DNA from: Kiloniellaceae bacterium
Lineage (GTDB): Bacteria > Pseudomonadota > Alphaproteobacteria > Kiloniellales > J153
Length of the DNA: 45,883 nucleotides
Direction: 5' to 3'
NCBI GenBank assembly: GCA_021776215.1
Contig: JAJFGI010000015.1
Span: forward strand, 1 to 45,883
Part shown: positions 28,552 through 37,492 of the stretch, piece by piece
Position numbering within the stretch: the stretch's first letter is position 1
Layout of the letters: every line of letters begins with the position of its first letter
The notes under the pieces: generated by a model
Told to the model about the DNA's origin: nothing
Seen by the model: the letters and a program-made list of their open reading frames with translations, nothing else
Databases searched by the model: none
Position numbers and translations under genes: made by a program

Positions 28552-30890
28552 GCGGCCGTCTCGTCGCGGGCCGCGCGAATGGCGTTGAAGATGCGATGCG
28601 GTGAGACGGGCGACTCGGTCATCTCGACGCCCAAGGGCGCGAGCGCGTCGTTGATCGCATTGGCGATCGCGGCGGGCGGTGCGATCGCCCCACCTTCGCC
28701 GATCCCCTTGATCCCGAACGCGCTCAACGGCGACGGTGTTTCCATGTGCAGGATACGGACGGCGGGAACCTCGGTCGGGCCCGGAATCATGTAATCCGAC
28801 AAGGTTGAGGCCAGCGGCTGGCCGTGCGAGTCGAACGGCATCTCTTCGTACAGCGCGGTCCCGACGCCCTGTGCCACGCCGCCATAGATCTGCCCGTCCA
28901 CGACCATCGGGTTCACCAGGGTGCCGCCATCCTCGACGATGACATAATCGAGGATCTCGACCAAACCGGTGTCGGTGTCGACGGCGAGCGCCACGGCGTG
29001 AGCCGCATAGCTGAAGGTCCCGGTGTCGCGCTCGAGCTTGTAGCCGGCCGTGACTTCAAGGCCGTGCGCGTCCGCGTCCAACGGCAGGTCCTGCGGCGCC
29101 AGATACCAGACCCGGGCGATGTCGGCGATCGAGACGCTGCCCTCCGGCCCGACAACGCGATCGCCGTCGAGCCGCACCGCCGAGGCGGACTGCTGCAGCA
29201 AATGGGCGCCGATACCGAGCAGTCGCGGCACCAGCTCGGTGCAGGCGGCCGCGATGGCGCCACCGGCCATCACCATGGCGCGCGAGCCCCAGGTGCCGGT
29301 CGAATAGGGGGTCAGTGCGGTATCACCGTGGACCAGATGAATCTTTTCCAGCGCAATCCCCAGCACCTCGTGCGCCACTTGGGCGAAGGTCGTCTCGTGG
29401 CTCTGGCCGTGACTATGGGTGCCGACGCGGATTTCCAAGCCGCCGTCGGGCGTGATCCGCAGCGCGGCCTGCTCGAATCCGGGGATCATCGGCACGCCCC
29501 AGGCCGCGTAGACCGAGGTGCCGTGCGCCGCCTGCTCGCAATACATGGAGATGCCGACGCCGATACGCCGCCCATCCGACTCCCCCTGCGCTTGGCGGCG
29601 GCGCCAGGCGTCGACGTCGAGCGCCTCGACGGCGCGGCGCAGGGCCTCGGGATAGTCGCCCGAGTCGAAATATTTCTTGGTGATGTTCTCGAACGGCATC
29701 TGATCGGGGCGAACCAGGTTGCGGCGCCGGAACTCGTGCGGCTCCATCCCAATCTCGCGGGCCAGCGCGTCGATCAGAAGCTCCATCGCAAAGCACACGC
29801 CGGTCCGTCCGACCCCGCGATAGGGCAGGATCGGCGGCTTGTTGGTGGCCACCGCGTAGGCACGGGCGCGGTAGGCCTCGAAGTCGTAGACGCCAGGCAG
29901 AATGCTCGTCACCTGCCCGGCCTCCAGGCAGGCGGAGAAGGGGTAGCTGGAATAGGCGCCACTATCGACGTGCGCCTCCGCCTCGACCGCCAGGAGCCGG
30001 CCGTCGCGGGTCGCATAGCCGGTAATCTTGTAATGATGCTCGCGGCAGTTAGCGTTGGCCGTCAGGTGCTCGCGCCGGTCCTCCAACCAGCGCACCGGGC
30101 GGCCGAGGCGCATGGCCAGCCAGGACAGGCAGACTTCCTCGGGCAGGAGAATGCCCTTGTAGCCGAAGCCGCCGCCGACATCCGGCGGAATGACGCGGAC
30201 TTGCGCCTGGCGCAGGTTCAGGACCTCGGACAGTCCGGTGCGGACGATGTGCGGCATCTGCGCCGACGACCACACGGTCAACTGATCGAGGCGCGCGTTC
30301 CATTCGGCGACCACGCCGCGGCCCTCGATCGGCAGCATGCATTGCCGCGCCGTGCGGATCTCGCGGGTGACCTTGACGTCGGCCCGTGCGGCGGCGCTTT
30401 CGATATCGCCGTCAAAGGAGGAAACGAGATAGATGTTGTCGCCGAAAGCCTCGTGAACCAGCGGCGCCCCCGACCGTCGTGCCGCCAGCATGTCGACCAC
30501 GGCCGGCAGCTCCTCCAGGTCGAGCTCGATCTGGGCCGCCACGTCTTCCGCCTCGGCCCGGGTCGGCGCGACGCACATGGCGACAAGCTCGCCGACTTGC
30601 CGCACCTTGCCGCGCGCCAACGGCCATTGATCGGTCGGCTTGTATCCGGGCAGGGTCGATGTGGCGCGTATCGCGTTTACACCGTCCAGGTCGTCCATCG
30701 TGTAGACCCGGCCTGTAAGCGCTTCGGGGACGTGGATGGCGCGAAGGCGGGCATGGGCCAGCGGGCTGCGGACAAAGGCAACCTCCAACATGCCGGGGCG
30801 CCGGATGTCGCCGACATACTGGCCGCGACCGCGCATGTAGCGGTCGTCCTCCTTGCGCGGCACGGAGGCGCCGATGCCCTGACCGGTCAT
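28548..30890 (-). CDS. Molybdenum hydroxylase large (molybdopterin-binding) subunit
   Basis: GGGFGYKG, PYRGVGRTGVCFAMELLIDALA, GIGEGGAIAPPAAIANAI; xanthine dehydrogenase family, not the AYRCSFR form-I CODH motif. Confidence 0.94.
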   Translation of the reverse strand: MTGQGIGASVPRKEDDRYMRGRGQYVGDIRRPGMLEVAFVRSPLAHARLRAIHVPEALTGRVYTMDDLDGVNAIRATSTLPGYKPTDQWPLARGKVRQVGELVAMCVAPTRAEAEDVAAQIELDLEELPAVVDMLAARRSGAPLVHEAFGDNIYLVSSFDGDIESAAARADVKVTREIRTARQCMLPIEGRGVVAEWNARLDQLTVWSSAQMPHIVRTGLSEVLNLRQAQVRVIPPDVGGGFGYKGILLPEEVCLSWLAMRLGRPVRWLEDRREHLTANANCREHHYKITGYATRDGRLLAVEAEAHVDSGAYSSYPFSACLEAGQVTSILPGVYDFEAYRARAYAVATNKPPILPYRGVGRTGVCFAMELLIDALAREIGMEPHEFRRRNLVRPDQMPFENITKKYFDSGDYPEALRRAVEALDVDAWRRRQAQGESDGRRIGVGISMYCEQAAHGTSVYAAWGVPMIPGFEQAALRITPDGGLEIRVGTHSHGQSHETTFAQVAHEVLGIALEKIHLVHGDTALTPYSTGTWGSRAMVMAGGAIAAACTELVPRLLGIGAHLLQQSASAVRLDGDRVVGPEGSVSIADIARVWYLAPQDLPLDADAHGLEVTAGYKLERDTGTFSYAAHAVALAVDTDTGLVEILDYVIVEDGGTLVNPMVVDGQIYGGVAQGVGTALYEEMPFDSHGQPLASTLSDYMIPGPTEVPAVRILHMETPSPLSAFGIKGIGEGGAIAPPAAIANAINDALAPLGVEMTESPVSPHRIFNAIRAARDETAA

Positions 30891-30893
30891 GTT

Positions 30894-31655
30894 TTACTCG
30901 GTGGTGGTATTGAGGAGGTCGATATCGAACTTCACGCAGTCGCCGCGGTAAACGATATCCGCGACATAGATGGCGACGTCGCGGTCATCGACCACCACGC
31001 AATGGGCTTCCGCGGTTGGCGAGTTCAGCGCGACCCCCAGGCTTTGAGCGGACTCCATCTCTGCCGCGCCGATCACGAAGGTCTGATGGGCGCGCGCGAC
31101 CTTCACATTCTTCAGTGTGGACAGGACATAGAGCGCGGTGTGTGCGCGAAATCGCTCCGGGGCGCGGTCGAAGATTTCCCGCGCAACATGGACCCGGGCA
31201 CAGGCATAGGGCTCGCCGTTGCGCGACTGCAGGCTCTTGAGGAACGCGTACTTCTCCGCCGGTTCGCCGTCGCCCGGATCGAGTTTCGGCGGCGGTGGCG
31301 GACCATCGACCGGCAGCAGGCGCGGTACGTTGTCCTTGATGCTGTCGACCAGCGCTTCCCAGTCGGTGGCCAGGCGCAGCCATCGGCGATCCGGCAGGGT
31401 CCCGATCACGAACGTGCCGCGGCCCTGTTGGCGTTGCACGAGGCCTTCCTTTTCCAGCAGGTCGACGGCTTGACGGACGGTCACGCGGGCGACATGGAAT
31501 TCCTGCTCCAGCTCCTCGAGCGTGGAGATCCGGTCGCCGGGATTCCAGCGTCCTTCCTCGATGCGTCGCCGCAGGGCGGCTGCGACCTGGGCGTAGAGCG
31601 GGATGCGACTGCGCTCATAGGTCTCGGTCAGCTTGTGGGCCGGTTTTCTCGACAT
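30894..31655 (-). CDS. GntR-family transcriptional regulator with UTRA-type C-terminal domain
   Basis: wHTH RIEEGRWNPGDRISTLEELEQEFHVARVTVRQAVDLLEKEGLVQRQQGRGTFV. Confidence 0.93.
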   Translation of the reverse strand: MSRKPAHKLTETYERSRIPLYAQVAAALRRRIEEGRWNPGDRISTLEELEQEFHVARVTVRQAVDLLEKEGLVQRQQGRGTFVIGTLPDRRWLRLATDWEALVDSIKDNVPRLLPVDGPPPPPKLDPGDGEPAEKYAFLKSLQSRNGEPYACARVHVAREIFDRAPERFRAHTALYVLSTLKNVKVARAHQTFVIGAAEMESAQSLGVALNSPTAEAHCVVVDDRDVAIYVADIVYRGDCVKFDIDLLNTTTE

Positions 31656-31701
31656 ATTTTCACCATTCTCCTAGTTCATGTCTCGTGGCCGAAACCCGGC
31701 G

Positions 31702-32751
31702 TCATGGCACGTCATCCGACAGGCAATCGGTAGCGCTTACGATACCGCTCACCAGGTTGGTGGCATAGAGAGCCGCTTCGTTCAATTCGCTGCCTTCGGC
31801 AGCAGGCACCACATTTCGGGCGCGCCGCTCGATGTCGGCCTCGAGCGCGCGGCGCGCCGCTTCGGCTTCGGCGGTGGACACCGCGCGAAAGCGTATCGAA
31901 TCGCCCGGACGCAGACGTCCCACGGCCGGCAGATCGGCCGAAATGACGGTCGCGATCTTCGGATAGCCGCCGGTCGTCTGGTGATCCGCGAGCATGACGA
32001 TCGGATGACCGGATCCCGGCACCTGGATCGCGCCGGTGGCAATACCATCGGACACAATGTTGTACCCTTGGCTATGGGTCAACGCCGGACCCTCAAGGCG
32101 CAGGCCCATGCGGTCCGCGTCCTTGGAGACGACGAACGAGTCCGCCAGAAAGCTGGCGACAGCGGCCTCGGTGAAGTGCGTGTCCTGCGGGCCGAGGACG
32201 ACCCGGATCCGATCCGGTGGCCCTGCGTCCGGCGGTGCCGAGAGACGCACCTCGGTCCGAGTTTCCGCCGCTGGCTGTGCCAGGGGCAGGGCATCCTGGG
32301 CGCCCAAGGCCCGACCCTCGAACCCGCCGATACGGCTTCGCGTGTAAGTCGATTGGCTGCCCAAGACGCTGGCCAGCGCCAAGCCGCCTTGGATGGCGAG
32401 ATAGCCGCAGACCGACCCTTGCGTGGCGCCCAGGCGAAAGCGTGTGCCCTCGGTCAAACGGATGCTTTGCCAAGGGGGAATCCGCCGGGCCGGCTCGCCC
32501 AATACTTCGATGTCGCTCCATGCGGCGGCGACACGGACCGAGTGGGTGTTTACCTGGAGCGTCGGTCCCTGATACAGGAACTCGAGTGCCGCCATCGCCG
32601 GTTCATTGTCGACCAGCGCGTTGACCAGCCGCAAGGCGACGGGGTCGAGGGCCCCGGCGACCGGCACCCCCAACGCCTGATAGCCGACCCGGCCCAAATC
32701 CTGCACCGTCGTCTGGATGCCTGGGGCGATCACGGAAAGCGCCGCGCTCAT
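31702..32751 (-). CDS. pxpC: 5-oxoprolinase subunit C-like / biotin-dependent carboxyltransferase family (PxpC/KipA)
   Basis: PGIQTTVQDLGRVGYQALGVPVAGALDP and VLADHQTTGGYPKIATVISADLP. Confidence 0.92.
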   Translation of the reverse strand: MSAALSVIAPGIQTTVQDLGRVGYQALGVPVAGALDPVALRLVNALVDNEPAMAALEFLYQGPTLQVNTHSVRVAAAWSDIEVLGEPARRIPPWQSIRLTEGTRFRLGATQGSVCGYLAIQGGLALASVLGSQSTYTRSRIGGFEGRALGAQDALPLAQPAAETRTEVRLSAPPDAGPPDRIRVVLGPQDTHFTEAAVASFLADSFVVSKDADRMGLRLEGPALTHSQGYNIVSDGIATGAIQVPGSGHPIVMLADHQTTGGYPKIATVISADLPAVGRLRPGDSIRFRAVSTAEAEAARRALEADIERRARNVVPAAEGSELNEAALYATNLVSGIVSATDCLSDDVP

Positions 32752-33545
32752 GCCGCGGTTTCCGTCGCGAGTTCGAAGTTGCCGTTCGCGACCTCCGCCG
32801 CGAGGCGATCATAGGTTTCGCGTGAGACCGCCTCGAAGCTCACCGAGTCGCCTGGGCGCAGCAGCGCCGGCGGGTCGCGGCGCAGGTCGAAAAACAGAAT
32901 CGGGGTGCGGCCGATCAGGTGCCAGCCTCCTGGACTTTCGTACGTATAGACGGCGGTGAGACCCGTGGCGATGGCGACCGAGCCCGCCGGCACCCGGACC
33001 CGGGGAGACTTCCGCCGCGGCAGCTGCAAGGAGTCCGGCAAATCGCCCATGTAGGGATAGCCGGGCAGGAATCCCAGCATGTAAACGTGATAGGCGGCGG
33101 CCGTATGCTGCTCGATCACCTGCGCGGGAGAAAGACCAGTCCGCTCAGCCACTTCGTCAAGGTCCGGCGCCAGATCGCCCTCGTAGCACGCCGGAATACG
33201 CCATTTCCGGCCATCGGTTTGGCCGCCCGTGCCGGCTTTCGACAGGACACCGATCTGCTCGGTCAGGGCGGCGGCGGAGGTGACGAGCGGGTCGTAGTGG
33301 ACCAGGAGCGATCGGAAGGTGGGAACGATCTCGACCACCCCCGCCAAGGCCGCGCCGTCGATGCGGGCCGCCAGGTCCACGACCGCGGCGCTCAGACGAC
33401 GCTCGACCGTCTCGCCCAGTTCCACTGTCAGGGCGGTGTCGCCGCTTGGCAGGAATCGCAATTTCCACGTTGCCTGATTTTGCTCTTTGCTGCCCATGGT
33501 GAACGTGCTGTTTTCCACAGTCGGCGAGGCCTTATCTGCTTTCAT
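32748..33545 (-). CDS. pxpB: 5-oxoprolinase subunit B-like (PxpB/KipI)
   Basis: FLPSGDTALTVELG, HTAAAYHVYMLGFLPGYPYMGDLP, SPGGWHLIGRTP; ATG at 33545 preferred over TTG 33563. Confidence 0.92.
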   Translation of the reverse strand: MKADKASPTVENSTFTMGSKEQNQATWKLRFLPSGDTALTVELGETVERRLSAAVVDLAARIDGAALAGVVEIVPTFRSLLVHYDPLVTSAAALTEQIGVLSKAGTGGQTDGRKWRIPACYEGDLAPDLDEVAERTGLSPAQVIEQHTAAAYHVYMLGFLPGYPYMGDLPDSLQLPRRKSPRVRVPAGSVAIATGLTAVYTYESPGGWHLIGRTPILFFDLRRDPPALLRPGDSVSFEAVSRETYDRLAAEVANGNFELATETAA

Positions 33546-33552
33546 GTTGTAC

Positions 33553-33590
33553 TGTCTTTCCAATCATAATACAATACAACAAGAAAGACA
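33553..33590. promoter_or_regulatory. Inverted repeat TGTCTTTC-N22-GAAAGACA in the divergent promoter region
   Basis: 8-bp perfect arms; left arm overlaps the probable pxpB Shine-Dalgarno region. Confidence 0.4.
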
Positions 33591-33654
33591 TGGTTTTGTG
33601 GGCCCGTTCGCGACCACGGCGATCAATACCGCAGTGCAAAAATAGAGAAGTTGA

Positions 33655-34431
33655 ATGGTTCATAAGATCAACCTGAATGCCGACATGGGCGAGGGGTTCG
33701 GCGCCTACGATATCGGCAACGACGAGGCATTGCTTAAGATTGTTAGATCGGCCAACGTGGCCTGCGGATTCCATGCCGGCGACCCGCTGGTCATGCGGCG
33801 GCTGACTCTCCGGGCCAAGGAGGAGGGGGTCAGCATCGGGGCCCATCCGGGCTTCAACGACCTGTGGGGGTTCGGCCGGCGCCGCATCGACATGCAGCCC
33901 GAGGACCTGGAATACACGGTCGCGTACCAGATCGGCGCGTTGCAGGCGATGGCCTCCTACGCCGGTCTCCAGGTGACCCATGTTAAGCCGCACGGTGCGC
34001 TCAACAACATGGCCGCGGAGAGCCGCGAGCTGGCGCAAGCGATCGGTCGGGCCATCAAGGTGGTGGATCCGACCCTGATTTATGTGGCCTTGGCGGGATC
34101 GGAAATGCAGAAGGCCGGCGAGGAACTGGGGCTGCGAATTGCGTGCGAGGGATTCGCCGACCGGATGTACGAGGACGACGGCAATCTCACATCGCGCAAG
34201 ATTTCCGGAAGCGTCATCCGTGATCCGGCAGTCGCGCGCGACCACGTTGTCAAGATGGTGACTCAGCAGGTCGTGACCGCGCGCAGCGGCAAGACGATTC
34301 CCCGCCGCATCGACACCATCTGTGTGCACGGCGACGAACCCACCGCCGTCGATGTCGCCCGTGCGGTGCGTGACGGCCTCGAGGCGGCCGGCGTCGAGGT
34401 CGTGCCGTTGACTGAAATGGATCTCGGGTGA
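33655..34431 (+). CDS. pxpA: 5-oxoprolinase subunit A-like (PxpA, LamB/YcsF family)
   Basis: INLNADMGEGFGAYDIGNDEALLKIVRSANVACGFHAGDP; VKPHGALNN. Confidence 0.95.
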   Translation: MVHKINLNADMGEGFGAYDIGNDEALLKIVRSANVACGFHAGDPLVMRRLTLRAKEEGVSIGAHPGFNDLWGFGRRRIDMQPEDLEYTVAYQIGALQAMASYAGLQVTHVKPHGALNNMAAESRELAQAIGRAIKVVDPTLIYVALAGSEMQKAGEELGLRIACEGFADRMYEDDGNLTSRKISGSVIRDPAVARDHVVKMVTQQVVTARSGKTIPRRIDTICVHGDEPTAVDVARAVRDGLEAAGVEVVPLTEMDLG

Positions 34432-34437
34432 GCGGGT

Positions 34438-35130
34438 TTGATGGCACAGTCTCCCAAAGCGGATAAATCGCCGGTTGTCGCTGTCGTCGGCGGCACCGGC
34501 AAGCTCGGTGCCGCTCTGGCCCGCGGTTGGGCCAGGGCCGGATACGCGGTCGTCATCGGCTCACGCGATGCCGGTCGCGCCGCCGCCGCGGCGTCGACCT
34601 TGGCGGCGGAGACCGGCGGTGCGGTCAAAGGTGCCGACAATCTGGCGGCCGCCACCGCCGGCGACATCGTCGTGGTCACCGTTCCCTTCTCGCACCAGCG
34701 CCGGATCCTTGAGGAAATCCGTCCGGTGGTGATAGGCAAGATCGTGGTCGACACCACGGTGCCGTTGGTGCCGCCCAAGGTGGCGCGGGTGCAGCTGCCG
34801 CCGGAGGATTCGGCCGCCGTCGCGGGGCAGGCAATCCTCGGCGAGGGGGTCACCGTGGTGTCCGCGTTTCACAACGTCGCCGCCCACAAGCTGGCGGAAG
34901 ACTCGGTCGACTGCGACGTCCTGGTCTTCGGTGATTCGCAATCCGCGCGCGTCCGTGTCGTGAGACTGGTGGAGGCGTTGGGTCTGCGCGGCCTGCACGG
35001 CGGGGCGCTGGCGAACTCGACCGCCGCGGAGGCGTTGACGTCGGTCCTCGTTTTCATCAATCGGATATATGAGGCGGATGGGGCCGGCCTGCGGATCACC
35101 GGTAAGTTGGCGCAGCCGAAAGACGCCTGA
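34438..35130 (+). CDS. fno: NADPH:F420 oxidoreductase (Fno/NpdG family)
   Basis: VAVVGGTGKLGAALARGWARAGYAVVIGSRD Rossmann motif, SAFHNVAAHKL; next to F420 genes. Confidence 0.88.
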   Translation: MMAQSPKADKSPVVAVVGGTGKLGAALARGWARAGYAVVIGSRDAGRAAAAASTLAAETGGAVKGADNLAAATAGDIVVVTVPFSHQRRILEEIRPVVIGKIVVDTTVPLVPPKVARVQLPPEDSAAVAGQAILGEGVTVVSAFHNVAAHKLAEDSVDCDVLVFGDSQSARVRVVRLVEALGLRGLHGGALANSTAAEALTSVLVFINRIYEADGAGLRITGKLAQPKDA

Positions 35131-35133
35131 GTC

Positions 35134-35898
35134 ATGGCCGGGCGCGTCAGCTTCATGGCGCTCGAGGGCATCCCGGAGATGGAACCCGGCGATGATCTCG
35201 CGACCCTGATTTCCGCGGCGCTGGACGCCGGCGACACCCCGCCCGCCCCGCGCGACATATTCGTCGTGGCGCAGAAGATCGTCTCCAAGGCGGAGGGACG
35301 CTCCGTGGATCTGAGCACGGTGCAGCCGTCGGATCTGGCGCACGATCTGGCCGCCGTGGCCCAGAAGGATCCCCGGTTGGTCGAGTTGATTCTTTCCGAG
35401 TCCGACGAAGTTGTAAGGGTCAAGCCGGGCGTCATCGTGGTCGCCCACCATCTCGGTTTCGTCATGGCGAATGCGGGAATCGACCGTTCGAATCTCGGCC
35501 CGGACGGCGACGACCGGGTGCTGCTACTGCCGCGCGACCCGGACGCCACGGCGGACTCTTTGCGTCGCGCGCTGGAGGCCCGATATGGTATGCCTCTCGG
35601 TGTGATCATCAGTGATAGTTTCGGCCGGGCCTGGCGAAACGGTGTCGTCAACGTGGCGCTTGGTGCAGCCGGCCTGCCGGCGCTGATCGATGCCAGGGGA
35701 CGGCAGGATCGTGATGGCCGTAAGTTGGAGGTCACGCAGATTGCCTTTGCCGATGCCGTGGCGGCCGGTGCCGCCCTGGTCATGGGCGAGGGCGACGAGG
35801 GCACGCCCGTCGTCTTGGCGCGCGGAGCTTTTTCCGACGCGCCGGTGGCGAAAGCGTCGTCGCTAATTCGGCCGAAGACGGAGGATCTGTTCCGATGA
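35134..35898 (+). CDS. cofE: Coenzyme F420-0:L-glutamate ligase
   Basis: VAQKIVSKAEGR, ISDSFGRAWRNGVVNVALGAAGLPALID. Confidence 0.94.
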   Translation: MAGRVSFMALEGIPEMEPGDDLATLISAALDAGDTPPAPRDIFVVAQKIVSKAEGRSVDLSTVQPSDLAHDLAAVAQKDPRLVELILSESDEVVRVKPGVIVVAHHLGFVMANAGIDRSNLGPDGDDRVLLLPRDPDATADSLRRALEARYGMPLGVIISDSFGRAWRNGVVNVALGAAGLPALIDARGRQDRDGRKLEVTQIAFADAVAAGAALVMGEGDEGTPVVLARGAFSDAPVAKASSLIRPKTEDLFR

Positions 35899-36866
35899 GC
35901 CGGCATCGTATCGTGGCCTTGTCGGGTGGAATTGGCGGGGCGAAGCTGGCGCTCGGTCTGTATCATGCGCTGCCGCGTCATGAGCTTTGCGTGGTCGTCA
36001 ATACCGGGGACGATTTCGAGCCCCTCGGTCTGTCCGTTTCGCCGGACCTGGACACAGTGCTTTATGCCCTCGCCGGATTGGACAATTCCGACACCGGCTG
36101 GGGCCGGCGTGACGAAACCTGGACCTTCATGCGCGCCCTGGAGACCCTCGGCGGCGAGACCTGGTTCCAACTCGGCGACGGCGATCTGGCGCTCCATGTC
36201 GAGCGTACACGCCGCCTGAAAGCCGGCGAACCCTTGAGCGCCATTGTGGCCGATGCGGCGCGGCGCTGGGGCGTTGCCGCCAGCATCCTGCCGATGAGCG
36301 ACGATCCGCTGCGGACGATCGTCGAGACCGACGAGGGGACGTTGCCCTTTCAGGAGTATTTCGTGAAGCGCCGCTGCACGCCGCGTGTGGTTGCGGTGCG
36401 TTTCACCGGCATCGAAGCGGCACGGCCGCACCCCGAGGTCTTGGCCGCTTTGTCGGATGAAACGACAGAGGCGATCGTGATCTGTCCCTCCAATCCCTAT
36501 CTAAGCATCGATCCCATCCTCGCGGTTCCGCAGGTGCGCGCGGCGCTCGCCGGGGCGTCGGCGCCAGTGATCGCGGTGGCCCCGATCGTCCGCGGCCGGG
36601 CGATCAAGGGACCGACCGGGAAGATCATGACGGAGCTCGGCTTGCCGGTTTCCGCGGCCGCCGTGGCGGCGCATTATGACGGGTTGCTTGACGGCTTCGT
36701 TCTCGACCGCGCCGATGCGGCCCTGGAACGGGAGATCGCCGTGCCGACACTCGTGACCGATACCATGATGCACGATCGCGACGACAAGGTCCGCCTGGCC
36801 AAGGCCGTGCTCGACTTTGCCCGGAGCCTGACATTGGCGGACGCAGGGCGGAGGGCGCTGCCATGA
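35895..36866 (+). CDS. cofD: 2-phospho-L-lactate transferase family (CofD)
   Basis: ALSGGIGGAKLALGLYHALP, VNTGDDFEPLGLSVSPDLDTVLYALAG. Confidence 0.95.
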   Translation: MSRHRIVALSGGIGGAKLALGLYHALPRHELCVVVNTGDDFEPLGLSVSPDLDTVLYALAGLDNSDTGWGRRDETWTFMRALETLGGETWFQLGDGDLALHVERTRRLKAGEPLSAIVADAARRWGVAASILPMSDDPLRTIVETDEGTLPFQEYFVKRRCTPRVVAVRFTGIEAARPHPEVLAALSDETTEAIVICPSNPYLSIDPILAVPQVRAALAGASAPVIAVAPIVRGRAIKGPTGKIMTELGLPVSAAAVAAHYDGLLDGFVLDRADAALEREIAVPTLVTDTMMHDRDDKVRLAKAVLDFARSLTLADAGRRALP

Positions 36867-37492
36867 GCGTTTGGGCCGTCGTCCCGGTCAAGGCCCTGGA
36901 TCGGGCCAAGCAACGCCTCGCGCCGGCGCTCGACGCGCCGGACCGGCGGCGTCTCGCCCAGGCCATGTGCGATGACGTGCTCGCCACCTTGGGGACGGTG
37001 CGCGGTCTGGCGGGCATCGCCGTGGTGACCAGCGAACGGGACTTGGTGCCCGCCGGGATGCGCCGGATCGAGGATCGGGGCGATGGCCTCAACGCCGCCC
37101 TGGCGTTGGCGGCGGCCGTCCTGGAGAGCGACGGCGCGACGGCGATTCTGGCAATCGCCGCCGACGTTCCCCTGACCAGCCGCGAGGAGATCGAGGATGT
37201 CCTGACGGCCGGGCGCACGGCGCCGATCGTGATCGTGCCGGATCGACAGGAGCGCGGCACCAACGCGCTGCTGCTCTCGCCGCCGACCCGGATGGCGCCG
37301 GCGTTCGGCGCGGCGAGCTTGGTTCGGCACACGGTCATGGCCCGCGCGCGTGGCATTGAGCCGGTGGTCCTGCGCCTGTCGGGCCTGGGCTTCGATGTGG
37401 ACGATGCTGCGGCACTCGACGATCTTCGGCGCGCCACGGCCGGCCGGCCGAACTACCGCTTTCTGACACCGGCCATGGCGGCGGCGCGATGA
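36863..37492 (+). CDS. cofC: 2-phospho-L-lactate guanylyltransferase family (CofC)
   Basis: VVPVKALDRAKQRLAPALDAPDRRRLAQAMCDDVL; RQERGTNALLLSPP. Confidence 0.93.
   Translation: MSVWAVVPVKALDRAKQRLAPALDAPDRRRLAQAMCDDVLATLGTVRGLAGIAVVTSERDLVPAGMRRIEDRGDGLNAALALAAAVLESDGATAILAIAADVPLTSREEIEDVLTAGRTAPIVIVPDRQERGTNALLLSPPTRMAPAFGAASLVRHTVMARARGIEPVVLRLSGLGFDVDDAAALDDLRRATAGRPNYRFLTPAMAAAR

Noticed and set aside
28548-30890. Aerobic CO dehydrogenase large subunit
   Set aside because: Active-site loop is PYRGVGR, not AYRCSFR; kept as a generic molybdenum hydroxylase.
28824-31733. 969-aa plus-strand ORF
   Set aside because: It is antisense to the Mo-hydroxylase large subunit and GntR genes, which have clear family motifs. 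Long antisense frames are expected from GC-rich codon bias; the translation has no recognisable domains.
34869-36431. 520-aa minus-strand ORF
   Set aside because: Antisense to fno, cofE and cofD; no domain pattern.
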